Assembly (NCBI GenBank): GCA_963805705.1
Contig: CAWDVH010000005.1
Span: 248,001 to 312,000, forward strand
DNA: 64,000 nucleotides
Origin: CAWDVH01 sp963805705
Lineage (GTDB): Bacteria > Actinomycetota > Actinomycetes > Streptosporangiales > Streptosporangiaceae
Direction of reading: 5' to 3'
Position numbers and translations under genes: made by a program. The first letter of the stretch is position 1. Each line of letters starts with the position of its first letter. Positions 32,992 through 40,853 of the stretch are shown here, one piece after another. Below the pieces are notes generated by a model. The model worked only from the letters and a program-made list of their open reading frames with translations. It searched no databases and was not told the origin of the DNA.

Positions 32992-33767
32992 GCGCGGTCT
33001 GCGCCGCGCCGGCCTGCGCGCGAGCGCTCCCGCAGCTGCCCGAGCTGCCGGCGCTGGTTATCGGCCAGGTCACGCACCGGCGCCCCGGACCGGTCCGGCA
33101 TGCCTTCCGGCACGGGGTCTACCAATGGCTGGTCGACCTGGACTCGATTCCCCGCCAGCCCTGGCCCCTGAGGGCATTCGCGCACTTCAGCAGCGCTGAC
33201 CACCTCGGCGATCCCGGCCTGCCGATCAGGCGCAACATCGAGAACTACCTGGCGCTGAGCGGCATCTGGCTCGGCGGCGGGGGACGGGTGCTCATGCTGG
33301 CCAGCGCCAGGGTCCTGGGCCACGTGTTCAACCCGCTCTCGGTCTTCTGGTGCTATGACGGCGATGGCGCCCTGCAGTGCGTCGTGGCCGAGGTCCACAA
33401 CACCTACGGCGAGCGGCACGCCTACCTGCTGCGCCCGGACGCCGCCGGGCTCGCCGTAACGGGCAAGAACTTCCACGTTTCCCCGTTCTTCGACGTCAGC
33501 GGCACCTACGAGCTGCGGTTCACCCTGCGGCCTGACCTGGTCGCCACGACCGTAACGCTGCGGCATCGCGGCGCCGTGGCGTTCAGCGCCGCCTTCCGGG
33601 GCCGGCCCGAGCCCGCGACGCATCCGGCCCTGGGCCGCCGGCTCATTCGCCAGCCCCTCATGCCCCAGCAGATCTCGGCCCTGATCCGGGTGCACGGCAT
33701 CTGGCTCTGGCTCCGTCGTCTGCCCCTCCGCACCCGGCCGGACCACGTCCGGCAGGAAGGCGTCTGA
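32988..33767 (+). CDS. DUF1365 protein
   Basis: 259 residues from a GTG overlapping the flavoprotein stop by 4 bp. Diagnostic DUF1365 strings are GQVTHRRPGPVRHAFRHGVY, ARVLGHVFNPLSVFWCYD, AEVHNTYGERHAYLL and GKNFHVSPFFDVSGTY. Function is not established biochemically to my knowledge, but it nearly always co-occurs with the flavoprotein and a cyclopropane-synthase-like methyltransferase, so it likely acts in the same acyl-chain modification. Confidence 0.9.
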   Translation: MSAVCAAPACARALPQLPELPALVIGQVTHRRPGPVRHAFRHGVYQWLVDLDSIPRQPWPLRAFAHFSSADHLGDPGLPIRRNIENYLALSGIWLGGGGRVLMLASARVLGHVFNPLSVFWCYDGDGALQCVVAEVHNTYGERHAYLLRPDAAGLAVTGKNFHVSPFFDVSGTYELRFTLRPDLVATTVTLRHRGAVAFSAAFRGRPEPATHPALGRRLIRQPLMPQQISALIRVHGIWLWLRRLPLRTRPDHVRQEGV

Positions 33768-33769
33768 CC

Positions 33770-35086
33770 ATGACCGTCTCTACCGCTGTCCCGACCACCG
33801 CTGCTTCTACCGCCGTCCGGGGGACCGTCGGCACCGCTGTCCCCACCGTTGTCCGGGGGCCCGCCGTCAGCGCCGCGCCACGGGCTCCGCTGCGAGCCGC
33901 CATCGCGCGGCTGATCTTCGAGCACGCCGTTCAGCTCGTTCCGGTCCGCGTGACCTACCCGGACGGGCGCGTGCTCGGCGGCGGCTCCCCGACCTCGCCC
34001 GAGTTCGAGCTCCTGCGTCCCGCTGCCTTCTTCGCCCGGCTGGGCCGGGACGCCAAGGTCGGCTTCGGTGAGGCGTTCATGGCCGGTGACTGGCGAGCCG
34101 GGCGCGGCACCGACCTGGCCGACCTGCTGACGCCGTTCGCGGCGCGCCTGACCACCCTCGTCCCCGCGCCGTTGCAGAAGCTGAGAGCCCTGGCCGACCA
34201 GCGCATCCCTGATGACCAGGAGAACACCGTGGATGGCGCGCGCCATAACGTCGCCGCCCACTACGACCTGAGCAACGACCTATTCGCCTCCTTCCTGGAC
34301 GAGACGATGACCTACTCCTGCGCGTGGTTCGACGAGGGCGAGCCGGTGGAGACCGCAACCCGGCTGGCGGAGGCGCAGCTGCGCAAGGTCGACGGAATCC
34401 TCGACCTCGCCGGGGTGAGCAGCGGAACCCGGCTGCTGGAGATCGGCACCGGCTGGGGCACGCTCGCTATCCGCGCAGCGCAGCGGGGAGCCAGGGTGAC
34501 GACGGTCACCCTCTCCCAAGAGCAGCTGGAACTCACTCGCGAGCGGGTCAGCGCGGCGGGCTTGTCCGACCTCGTGGACGCGAGACTGCAGGACTACCGC
34601 GAGGTCGCGGGCCAGTACGACGCGATCGTCAGCGTCGAGATGATCGAGGCGGTGGGGGAGGCCTACTGGGCCACCTACTTCGCCACGCTGGACCGCCTGC
34701 TGGCGCCAGGGGGAAAGGTGAGCATCCAGACCATCACCATGGCCCACGAGCGGGTCCTCGCCACCCGGCGAAGTCACAGCTGGATTCAGAAGTACATCTT
34801 CCCCGGTGGGATCATCCCGTCATTGCTGTCGATCGACGACATCCTGGCGGCGCACACCACCCTGCGGGTCACGCAGCGGCGCGAGCTGCGGCCGCACTAC
34901 GCCCGGACCCTGCAGCTGTGGCGAGAGCGCTTCACTGACCAGTGGCCAAACCTCCACGCCCAGGGGTTTGCCGGGACCTTCCGCCGGATGTGGGAGTTCT
35001 ACCTCGCGTACTGCGAGGCGGGTTTCCGCAGTGGCTATCTCGGCGTGAGCCAGCTCGAGCTGACCAGGGAGCCGGCGTGGAACTGA
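33770..35086 (+). CDS. cyclopropane-fatty-acyl-phospholipid synthase-like methyltransferase
   Basis: 438 residues, ATG after AGGAAGG. A Thr/Val/Ala-rich repeat tail (about 1-40) precedes the CFA synthase N-terminal domain, then the SAM methyltransferase: ARHNVAAHYDLSNDLFASFLDETMTYSCAWF, SAM motif LLEIGTGWGTLAIRAA, VSVEMIEAVGEAYWATYF, YIFPGGIIPS and the YCEAGFRSGYL tail. It should transfer a methyl(ene) from SAM to unsaturated phospholipid acyl chains at the membrane. Next to the flavoprotein and DUF1365 genes, the product could be a cyclopropane, methyl-branched or furan fatty acid. Confidence 0.92.
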   Translation: MTVSTAVPTTAASTAVRGTVGTAVPTVVRGPAVSAAPRAPLRAAIARLIFEHAVQLVPVRVTYPDGRVLGGGSPTSPEFELLRPAAFFARLGRDAKVGFGEAFMAGDWRAGRGTDLADLLTPFAARLTTLVPAPLQKLRALADQRIPDDQENTVDGARHNVAAHYDLSNDLFASFLDETMTYSCAWFDEGEPVETATRLAEAQLRKVDGILDLAGVSSGTRLLEIGTGWGTLAIRAAQRGARVTTVTLSQEQLELTRERVSAAGLSDLVDARLQDYREVAGQYDAIVSVEMIEAVGEAYWATYFATLDRLLAPGGKVSIQTITMAHERVLATRRSHSWIQKYIFPGGIIPSLLSIDDILAAHTTLRVTQRRELRPHYARTLQLWRERFTDQWPNLHAQGFAGTFRRMWEFYLAYCEAGFRSGYLGVSQLELTREPAWN

Positions 35087-35823
35087 ACGGCAAGGTCGCC
35101 TGGGTCGTCGGCGCGTCCAGCGGTATCGGCGCGGCGGTCGCCAGGGAGCTGGTATCCCGCGGCGCGACTGTCGCGATCTCGGCCCGCCGTGCCGAGCAGC
35201 TCCGGGAGGTGTCGGGCGGGGACATGATCACCGTGCCGCTCGACGTCACCGACGTCGCGTCGGTCATGGCCGCCGCCGCCCGAGTACACCAGGAGCTCGG
35301 GCCCGTCGACCTGGCCGTGCTGTCCGCCGGCTACTGGAAGCAGATGGACCCGGCGGACTGGGACACCGAGGTCTTCGACCAGCATGTCCGCGTCAACCTC
35401 ATCGGGATGAGCAACTCCATCGCGGCCGTCCTGCCCGGCATGCTGCGGCGCCACCACGGCGTCATCGCCGGCATCTCCTCCGTGGCCGGGTACCGCGGGC
35501 TGGCCGGCTCCGAAGCCTATGGCGCGACCAAAGCAGCGCAGATCAACCTGCTCGAGTCACTGCGCGTACACATCGCCCGCACCGGGGTGCACGTGACAAC
35601 GGTCTGCCCTGGCTTCGTCCGCACCGACCTCACGGCCGGTAATCCCTTCCCCATGCCCTTCATCATCGATGCCGGCCAGGCCGCGCGATCTATCTGCGAC
35701 GGACTGGAGCGCGAGCACACCGAGATCGTCTTCCCGGCGCGGATGGCGCTGCTGATGAAGGCCGCGCGGCTCGTCCCGGCCCGTGCCTGGACGGCTCTGT
35801 GGGCCCGCACCTCACTGTCCTGA
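35077..35823 (+). CDS. short-chain dehydrogenase/reductase
   Basis: 248 residues. GTG start lies inside the end of the methyltransferase gene (10-bp overlap). Cofactor loop GASSGIG, catalytic Ser in GISSVAGYRG and YGATK (YxxxK) are intact; ISARRAEQ after beta-2 favours NADP(H). PGFVRTDLT supports a classical SDR. The hydrophobic C-terminal helix suggests membrane association. It likely reduces or oxidises an acyl intermediate of the same pathway. Confidence 0.9.
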   Translation: MELNGKVAWVVGASSGIGAAVARELVSRGATVAISARRAEQLREVSGGDMITVPLDVTDVASVMAAAARVHQELGPVDLAVLSAGYWKQMDPADWDTEVFDQHVRVNLIGMSNSIAAVLPGMLRRHHGVIAGISSVAGYRGLAGSEAYGATKAAQINLLESLRVHIARTGVHVTTVCPGFVRTDLTAGNPFPMPFIIDAGQAARSICDGLEREHTEIVFPARMALLMKAARLVPARAWTALWARTSLS

Positions 35824-35879
35824 CCGCCCGCCGTCCTGACCGCCCGCTGCACCCAGACCAGGGAACCCGAGGGAACACC

Positions 35880-36332
35880 ATGAGACTGACCAGGACAGTC
35901 GTCGCCGACCAGCCGCTGGACGCGGTGTCCGGCTATCTCTGCGACTTCACCACGACCACCGAGTGGGACCCCGGCACCGTGGTCACCGTGCTCCAGCACG
36001 GCGACGGCGGGATCGGCACCACCTACCTCAATACCTCCGCCTTCCTCGGCCGGCGAACCCAGCTGGCCTACGTCGTGCGCGAGCTTGTCCCCGGTGAGCG
36101 CATCGCGCTGCGCGGGGAGAACAAGACGGTCATCGCCATCGACACGATGAGCTTCCGCCGGGTCGGGGCCGGCACCGAAGTGACCTACACGGCCGAGTTC
36201 ACCTTCAAAGGGCCGTCTCGTTTCCTGGCCCCGTTGCTCAGGCCCGCCCTGGAGCGGCTCGGCAATCAGGCGCAGGCCGGCCTGCGCACTGCGCTCAGCC
36301 AGCTCGGACCAGCCGGATCCGGCCCCGCGTAA
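35880..36332 (+). CDS. SRPBCC (START-like) family protein
   Basis: 150 residues. ATG with GAGGG upstream; a longer frame from 35799 has no ribosome site and overlaps the SDR end. The pattern TRTVVADQPLDAVSGYLCDFTTTTEWDPGTV is the polyketide-cyclase/START-like N-terminus, giving a hydrophobic-ligand cavity. It may bind or carry the lipid intermediates of this operon. Its last codons lie in the 15-bp repeat array that follows. Confidence 0.8.
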   Translation: MRLTRTVVADQPLDAVSGYLCDFTTTTEWDPGTVVTVLQHGDGGIGTTYLNTSAFLGRRTQLAYVVRELVPGERIALRGENKTVIAIDTMSFRRVGAGTEVTYTAEFTFKGPSRFLAPLLRPALERLGNQAQAGLRTALSQLGPAGSGPA

Positions 36333-36426
36333 GCCGGCCGCGCGTATGCCAGCCCCGCGTATGCCAGCCCCCGTGAGCTAGCCGCGCGTGGGCCAGCGCC
36401 GCGTGAGCTGGCGCCGCGTGAGCTAG
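36323..36426. repeat. 15-bp tandem repeat array, seven copies
   Basis: Units such as CCCCGCGTATGCCAG, CCGCGCGTGGGCCAG and CGCCGCGTGAGCTAG run head to tail (one unit is 14 bp). The array starts in the last codons of the SRPBCC gene, includes its TAA, and fills most of the gap before the convergent sigma factor gene. There are no spacers, so it is not CRISPR. Confidence 0.85.
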
Positions 36427-36466
36427 CCCCGATACTCCTGAGGCTGCTCCGGCCGTCCCGGCCTGG

Positions 36467-37261
36467 TCAGGCTTCGAGGATGGCGGCGTGCAGGTACTGC
36501 AGCGCCCGCGCCTGCAGCCGGGACACTTGCATCTGCGAGATGCGGAGCTGGCGGGCGATGTCAGCCTGGGTCATGTTTCCGTAGTAGCGCATCAGCAGGA
36601 CGCGCTGCTGCGGAACTGGCAGTTCTGGCCAGTGCGTCCGGACCGCCTCGATGTTCAGTATCTGGTCGAGCCCGGGGTCCTCGGCGCCGAGGAAATCGGC
36701 GAGGCTGGCCGTGGTGCCGTCGTCACCGGCCAGCGGCGCGTCCAGCGACCGCATCTGGAACGCGGCGTCGGCGAGATGAGCATCGCGGAGCTCCTGATCG
36801 CTGACCTCGAGAAAGCGAGCCAGCTCGGGGTCATCGGGCGCGCGGTTCAGCTGCTGGGTCAGTTCCGCGGCCGCATCCCGCATGTGGAGACGTAGTTCCT
36901 GGACGGGGCGCTTGACGTGGACCGGCCAGTGCTTGTCGCGGAAATGCCGTTTGATCTCGCCGCTGATGCACGGCCGGGCGTATGCCGTCAGGCTGCTTCC
37001 CGTGGCCGGGTCAAAGTGGTTGATGGCAGTGAGCAGGCCCACGTAACCGACCTGTATCAGATCTTCCCGGAATTCGGAGCTGGCGCGGTACCGGTGAACG
37101 CAGGCGCTGACCAGCCAGCCGTAGCGTTCGACCAGTGCCTGGCAGGCGGCCTTCCGCTCGTCACTATGGCGCGGCATCGTCCGGATGATCTCTAGCAACT
37201 CCGCATCCTGGCCGTCAGCGGAGGGCTGCACGTCCGGGCTGAACGTAGCGGCTGCAGGCAT
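36467..37261 (-). CDS. SigB/SigF-type alternative sigma factor
   Basis: 264 residues with regions 2 (EDLIQVGYVGLLTAINHFDPATGSSLTAYARPCISGEIKRHFRDK), 3 (AAELTQQLNRAPDDPELARFLEVS) and 4 (LMRYYGNMTQADIARQLRISQMQVSRLQARAL). It belongs to the stress/development SigF group, which is usually controlled by anti-sigma/anti-anti-sigma proteins; none is adjacent. It precedes no gene directly and lies between the lipid operon and the FHA gene, inside the MerR-bracketed island. Start ATG has AGGAGGA about 6 nt upstream. Confidence 0.92.
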   Translation of the reverse strand: MPAAATFSPDVQPSADGQDAELLEIIRTMPRHSDERKAACQALVERYGWLVSACVHRYRASSEFREDLIQVGYVGLLTAINHFDPATGSSLTAYARPCISGEIKRHFRDKHWPVHVKRPVQELRLHMRDAAAELTQQLNRAPDDPELARFLEVSDQELRDAHLADAAFQMRSLDAPLAGDDGTTASLADFLGAEDPGLDQILNIEAVRTHWPELPVPQQRVLLMRYYGNMTQADIARQLRISQMQVSRLQARALQYLHAAILEA

Positions 37262-37366
37262 GGATGTCCTCCTGGTGGTGACCGTCGGATGTGCGGTGTG
37301 GCTGGGAGCTAAGCGGTCGGCGGCGACATGGCCGGGAGGGGTGTGGCGGCCGCAGTGCGGCCGGGG

Positions 37367-37846
37367 CTAGAAATACTCGCCGGGATCGTCGCCGTGCCGG
37401 TCGCTGCCTCCCTCAGGAGAGGTCCCCCTCGGGCGCGGTTCTTCCTGGGCCGGCTGGACGGAAAGCTCGCCCCCCTGCCGGCCGCCGTAGGGCCTGCCAT
37501 GATCGGCGAATTCCTCGCGGTAATACGACAGCGTCCATCTCCCCAGCTCGATCCTGGCCCCCGTGCGCAGTACCTGCTCGCCCGCCGGCTGTCCGTCCAC
37601 CCGGCTCCCGGCGGAGCTGCCCAGGTCGACGTAGATGTACTCGTCGGCTGCGTCCCGCCTGACCTCGGCATGGTGCTGGTCAAGGCCGTCCAGGCGCAGG
37701 TCAGCGTCCGCGCCGCTGCCGATGGTGGTCACGCCGGGAAGGAGATCGAACTCACGCTGAGCGCTGCCCGCCAGCGCGATGCCGCCCAGCGAGAAGATCA
37801 GGCGGGGACGGCCGCCGCCACGTGGATCGTGGGTCGTCGTCACCAT
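37367..37846 (-). CDS. FHA-domain protein
   Basis: 159 residues, ATG with GGGAGG upstream. The FHA phosphothreonine-binding fold occupies about residues 15-110: TTIGSGADADLRL, QHHAEVRRD and VDLGSSAGSRVDGQ hold the expected Gly, His/Ser and Asn-like loop positions, although the canonical S-x-x-H is changed. The tail is polar and disordered. FHA proteins read Ser/Thr-kinase phosphorylation, so a kinase such as the one at 24.5-26.4 kb could act on its partners. It shares a divergent promoter region with MerR copy 2. Confidence 0.85.
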   Translation of the reverse strand: MVTTTHDPRGGGRPRLIFSLGGIALAGSAQREFDLLPGVTTIGSGADADLRLDGLDQHHAEVRRDAADEYIYVDLGSSAGSRVDGQPAGEQVLRTGARIELGRWTLSYYREEFADHGRPYGGRQGGELSVQPAQEEPRPRGTSPEGGSDRHGDDPGEYF

Positions 37847-37944
37847 GTGCGACCTCCCTTGATGGGATGCGGGACGGCAGGGATCCGAAGTTCTGTCGAA
37901 TCTTCGTCTAATCTTGTACCAGAACCTTACGTCTACGGACCACT

Positions 37945-37983
37945 ATTGTCAAAAGTCTGTCTAAGAGCTGTAGAATGTTTCTA
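37945..37983 (+). promoter_or_regulatory. CarH-type promoter/operator of MerR copy 2 (three 11-bp repeats)
   Basis: ATTGTCAAAAG, TCTGTCTAAGA and GCTGTAGAATG are three contiguous 11-mers sharing TGT-N2-AA. They include -35 TTGTCA (37946-37951), a 19-bp spacer and -10 TAGAAT (37971-37976); the ATG follows after exactly 6 nt. The geometry is identical to the promoter of copy 1, which supports mutual or auto-regulation by the CarH-like proteins. Confidence 0.8.
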
Positions 37984-38912
37984 TGCCTTCCGATCCAGCG
38001 GGGGCCAGGCTGCGGATTGGCGAGCTGAGCCGCCGCCTCGGCGTAAGCGATCACGTGCTGCGCGCCTGGGAGCGCCGGTACGGGGTCTTGCAGCCAACGC
38101 GGTCCCCGGGCGGGTACCGCCTGTACTCGCAGGCCGATGAGAGCCGGGTCCGCCGCATGCAGGCTCACCTGGCCCGCGGCCTGTCCGCGGCCGAGGCGGC
38201 CCGCGCCGCGCGCAGCGAGGAAGAGCCGGCCCTGGCCACCCCGAAGATCGCGGGCGCTGACGAGCGAGGCCTGTCCGGGGCGGCGCAAGCCCTCGCGCAG
38301 AGCCTGGATGACTTCGACGAGCCAGGAGCGCAAGCCGCACTCGACCGGCTGCTGGCCGACTTCACCATTGAGGCCGTCCTGCGGGAGGTGGTCATGCCCT
38401 ACCTGCACGAGCTGGGCGAGCGGTGGGCACATGGGGAAACGAGCGTCCCGCACGAGCACTTCGCGAGCAATCTCCTGCACGGGCGCCTGGCCAGCCTGGC
38501 CAGGGGATGGGGTAACGGTCAGGGGCCGCGGGTCATCCTCGCCTGCGCCCCCGGCGAGCAGCACGACCTCGCGCTGCTGGCGTTCGGCATCGTGCTGCAC
38601 CGCTGCGGCTGGCGCGTGGAGTACATCGGCGCGGACACGCCCGTCGACGACCTGGCCCAGGCCGCCTCGCAGATGCGCGCCGACCTCGTCGTCATCGTCG
38701 CAGCGGTGCCCGAGCGGTTCGACGGGCTCACCGCCGGCCTGTCACGGCTCGCGGGCATTGTTCCGCTTGCCCTGGCCGGCGCCGGGGCAACGCCGGCTCT
38801 GGCCGACGCGGTCGGGGCGCGCCTGCTCGCCGCCGACCCGGTCACCGAGGCGCAGCTGATGCGGGTACCGTCAGGCGCCCGGGCAGCATCCGGCATCCCG
38901 GAGCGATCCTGA
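37983..38912 (+). CDS. CarH/LitR-like MerR-family B12-dependent photoreceptor (copy 2)
   Basis: 309 residues. MerR domain RIGELSRRLGVSDHVLRAWERRYG is nearly identical to copy 1. The bundle carries W-x9-E-H (RWAHGETSVPHEH), and the B12 domain has PGEQHDLALLAFG with the lower-ligand histidine, then GADTPVDDLAQAA and the GAGATPALADAVGARLL end. Every light-sensing residue I know from CarH is kept. It should bind adenosylcobalamin, repress in the dark and release DNA on illumination. The start codon is likely leaderless. A YqhA-like gene follows after 48 bp. Confidence 0.9.
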   Translation: MPSDPAGARLRIGELSRRLGVSDHVLRAWERRYGVLQPTRSPGGYRLYSQADESRVRRMQAHLARGLSAAEAARAARSEEEPALATPKIAGADERGLSGAAQALAQSLDDFDEPGAQAALDRLLADFTIEAVLREVVMPYLHELGERWAHGETSVPHEHFASNLLHGRLASLARGWGNGQGPRVILACAPGEQHDLALLAFGIVLHRCGWRVEYIGADTPVDDLAQAASQMRADLVVIVAAVPERFDGLTAGLSRLAGIVPLALAGAGATPALADAVGARLLAADPVTEAQLMRVPSGARAASGIPERS

Positions 38913-38960
38913 AAGACAGCCCTTCATTTGTGCTGGTGGCTCGTGACGGACAGGAGCGAA

Positions 38961-39506
38961 ATGCAGGACGAATCGAAGAGCGCAGAGGCGGATGCGAAGC
39001 CGGAGCGCCCGGGCAGGCCGGTGGAGGCGGGCGTCGAGCGGGCCCTGGCCGCTTCCCTCCACCTGGCCATTATCCCGGTCGTGATCCTGGTCGCCGCCGC
39101 TCTCGGGGCATTCGCTTACGGGACCGCCGTATTCGTCCACTCAGTCACCACTATTGTCAGTCACCCCTTCCCGGTCGGTGATCAGATTGGCCTGTTCCTG
39201 CTGGACGTTGACCTCTTTCTCATCGGGGCCACATTGCTCATATCTGCCGTAGGTTTCTACGAGCTGTTTATCAGGAGGATCCATCTCGGCGAAGCCACGC
39301 GGATGCCGGCGTGGCTCGAAATGCGTGACCTCAACGATCTCAAGGCCAGGGTGGTCGCGATGATCGTCCTGGTCCTGGCCATAACCTTCGTGGAAGTTGT
39401 CGCGGACTCCGCCAGCGGCCAGCACGCCCTTGAGCTAGGTGCCGGGATCGCTCTGGTCATCGCCGCCCTGACCGCATTCTTGTGGTTCACTGGCCCGCGT
39501 AAATGA
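38961..39506 (+). CDS. YqhA/UPF0114-family membrane protein
   Basis: 181 residues. ATG with AGGAG about 6 nt upstream. Four transmembrane helices; the family pattern VGFYELFIRRI and MPAWLEMRDLNDLKARVVAMIVLVLAITF is clear. UPF0114 function is unknown. Being 48 bp downstream of MerR copy 2 in the same direction, it may be co-transcribed and light-regulated. Confidence 0.85.
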   Translation: MQDESKSAEADAKPERPGRPVEAGVERALAASLHLAIIPVVILVAAALGAFAYGTAVFVHSVTTIVSHPFPVGDQIGLFLLDVDLFLIGATLLISAVGFYELFIRRIHLGEATRMPAWLEMRDLNDLKARVVAMIVLVLAITFVEVVADSASGQHALELGAGIALVIAALTAFLWFTGPRK

Positions 39507-39527
39507 CCGGACCGGCCGGTACCGCTG

Positions 39528-40666
39528 TCAGCCCAGGCAGCTGTGCACCGCCCGGACGTAGCTTTCTGAGCGGTCGGACCCGATGATGCCGGGAGCCATC
39601 TTGTTCATCATGTAGCTGATGGTGGTCCGGCGGTCGAGGTCCATGAGGATCACCGATCCGCCCCAGCCGCCCCAGTAGCAGGCGCGCCCCTGCGGCACGT
39701 AGGGCAGCGTTTCGGTCTCCGGCAGCGCGTAGCCGATGCCGAAGCGCAGCGGCACGCCGAGGACGAGGTCAGGGCCGTGGCTCTGCTCGTCGAAGATGAC
39801 GCCTATCGTGTCCGGGGACAGCAGGCGCACCCCGTCGACGGTCCCGCCCAGCGCCAGCGATTTGAGGATCCGGGCGACCGAGCGGGCGTTGCCGTGGCCG
39901 TTGAGCGCGCCCATGTCGGCCCGGCGCCAGCCCGGGGTGTTCGCCATCGCCGCGTCGGCGGCCGGCCGGTGAAGGTCTTGTAGACGGGACTGTCGTGGTC
40001 GAGGGCGTCCAGGTCGAACGGGAGCGGCGGGGGCGGGATAACCGGCGCAATCCGCTCCCAGTCAGATTCGGCCGCCCCGATCTGGAAGTCGGCGCCCAGC
40101 GGGCCGGCGATCTCCTGCGCGACGAACGCCTTGAGGTGCTGGCCGGTCACGCGGCGCACAACCTCGCCGACGAGATGACCCTGGTTGTTGGCGTGGTAGC
40201 CCGACGCGGTACCCGGCTGCCACCACGGCTTCTGGGCGGCCAGTTTCCTGGTCGAGGAATCCCAGTCGTACATGTCCTCGACGGCAAACGGCGCTTCCCA
40301 GCCGGACACGCCCGAAGTATGGCTCAGAATGTGCCGCACCTCAATGCGCTCCTTGCCGTTCTCGGCGAACTCCGGCCAGTACTTCGCGACCGGCGCGTAG
40401 GGATCAAGCTTCCCCCGGTCGGCCAGCATCAGGGCGGCGAGATTAGTGACCGTCTTCGTGGTGGACCAGACATTGGTGATGGTGTCCTCGGTCCACGGCG
40501 AGCGGTGACCGGCGTCACGCCACCCGCCCCAGATGTCGACAACGGTGTCGCCGTCGACGTCCACGACAATGCTCGCGCCCAGCTCGTCGCCGGACTCCAG
40601 CCGGGTGGCGAGGGCGTCTTTGACCGGCTCGAATCGTGCGTCGCAGCTCCCGGACACATCGACCAT
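39528..40666 (-). pseudogene. serine hydrolase (beta-lactamase/EstB-like), frameshifted
   Basis: Frame 1 (40666 to about 39970) carries the class-C-like motifs: SxxK as STTK in NVWSTTKTVTNL, the Tyr motif YHANNQG, and HILSHTSGVSGW. The C-terminal part continues in another frame (39947 to 39528: MANTPGWRRAD, NGHGNARSVARIL, GYALPETE, WGGWGGS, MMNKM). The shift lies in a CGGCCGGCCGCC tract near 39970 and is explained by one missing base. If the base is a sequencing error the gene is an intact esterase of about 380 residues. The ATG at 40666 is preferred over an upstream GTG at 40717. Confidence 0.82.
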
Positions 40667-40853
40667 GGCGTAATGCCTTCCCGTCGTGAGGATGCGTCCT
40701 GCAACGCGCCCTTCCACCTCATTACATCCGATGCGCGACGTGCCGAAGTAGCACTTCGTGCCTTGCCGCGCTGATTAATTGCCGCCCTGGGCTGCGCCAG
40801 TGCCGGGTCACCGGCGCATACCATCGATGCATCCGCCTTACGGGGGTCTGCCG

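Noticed and set aside
36323..36426. CRISPR array
   Set aside because: Units are 15 bp and contiguous with no spacers, and no cas genes are present.
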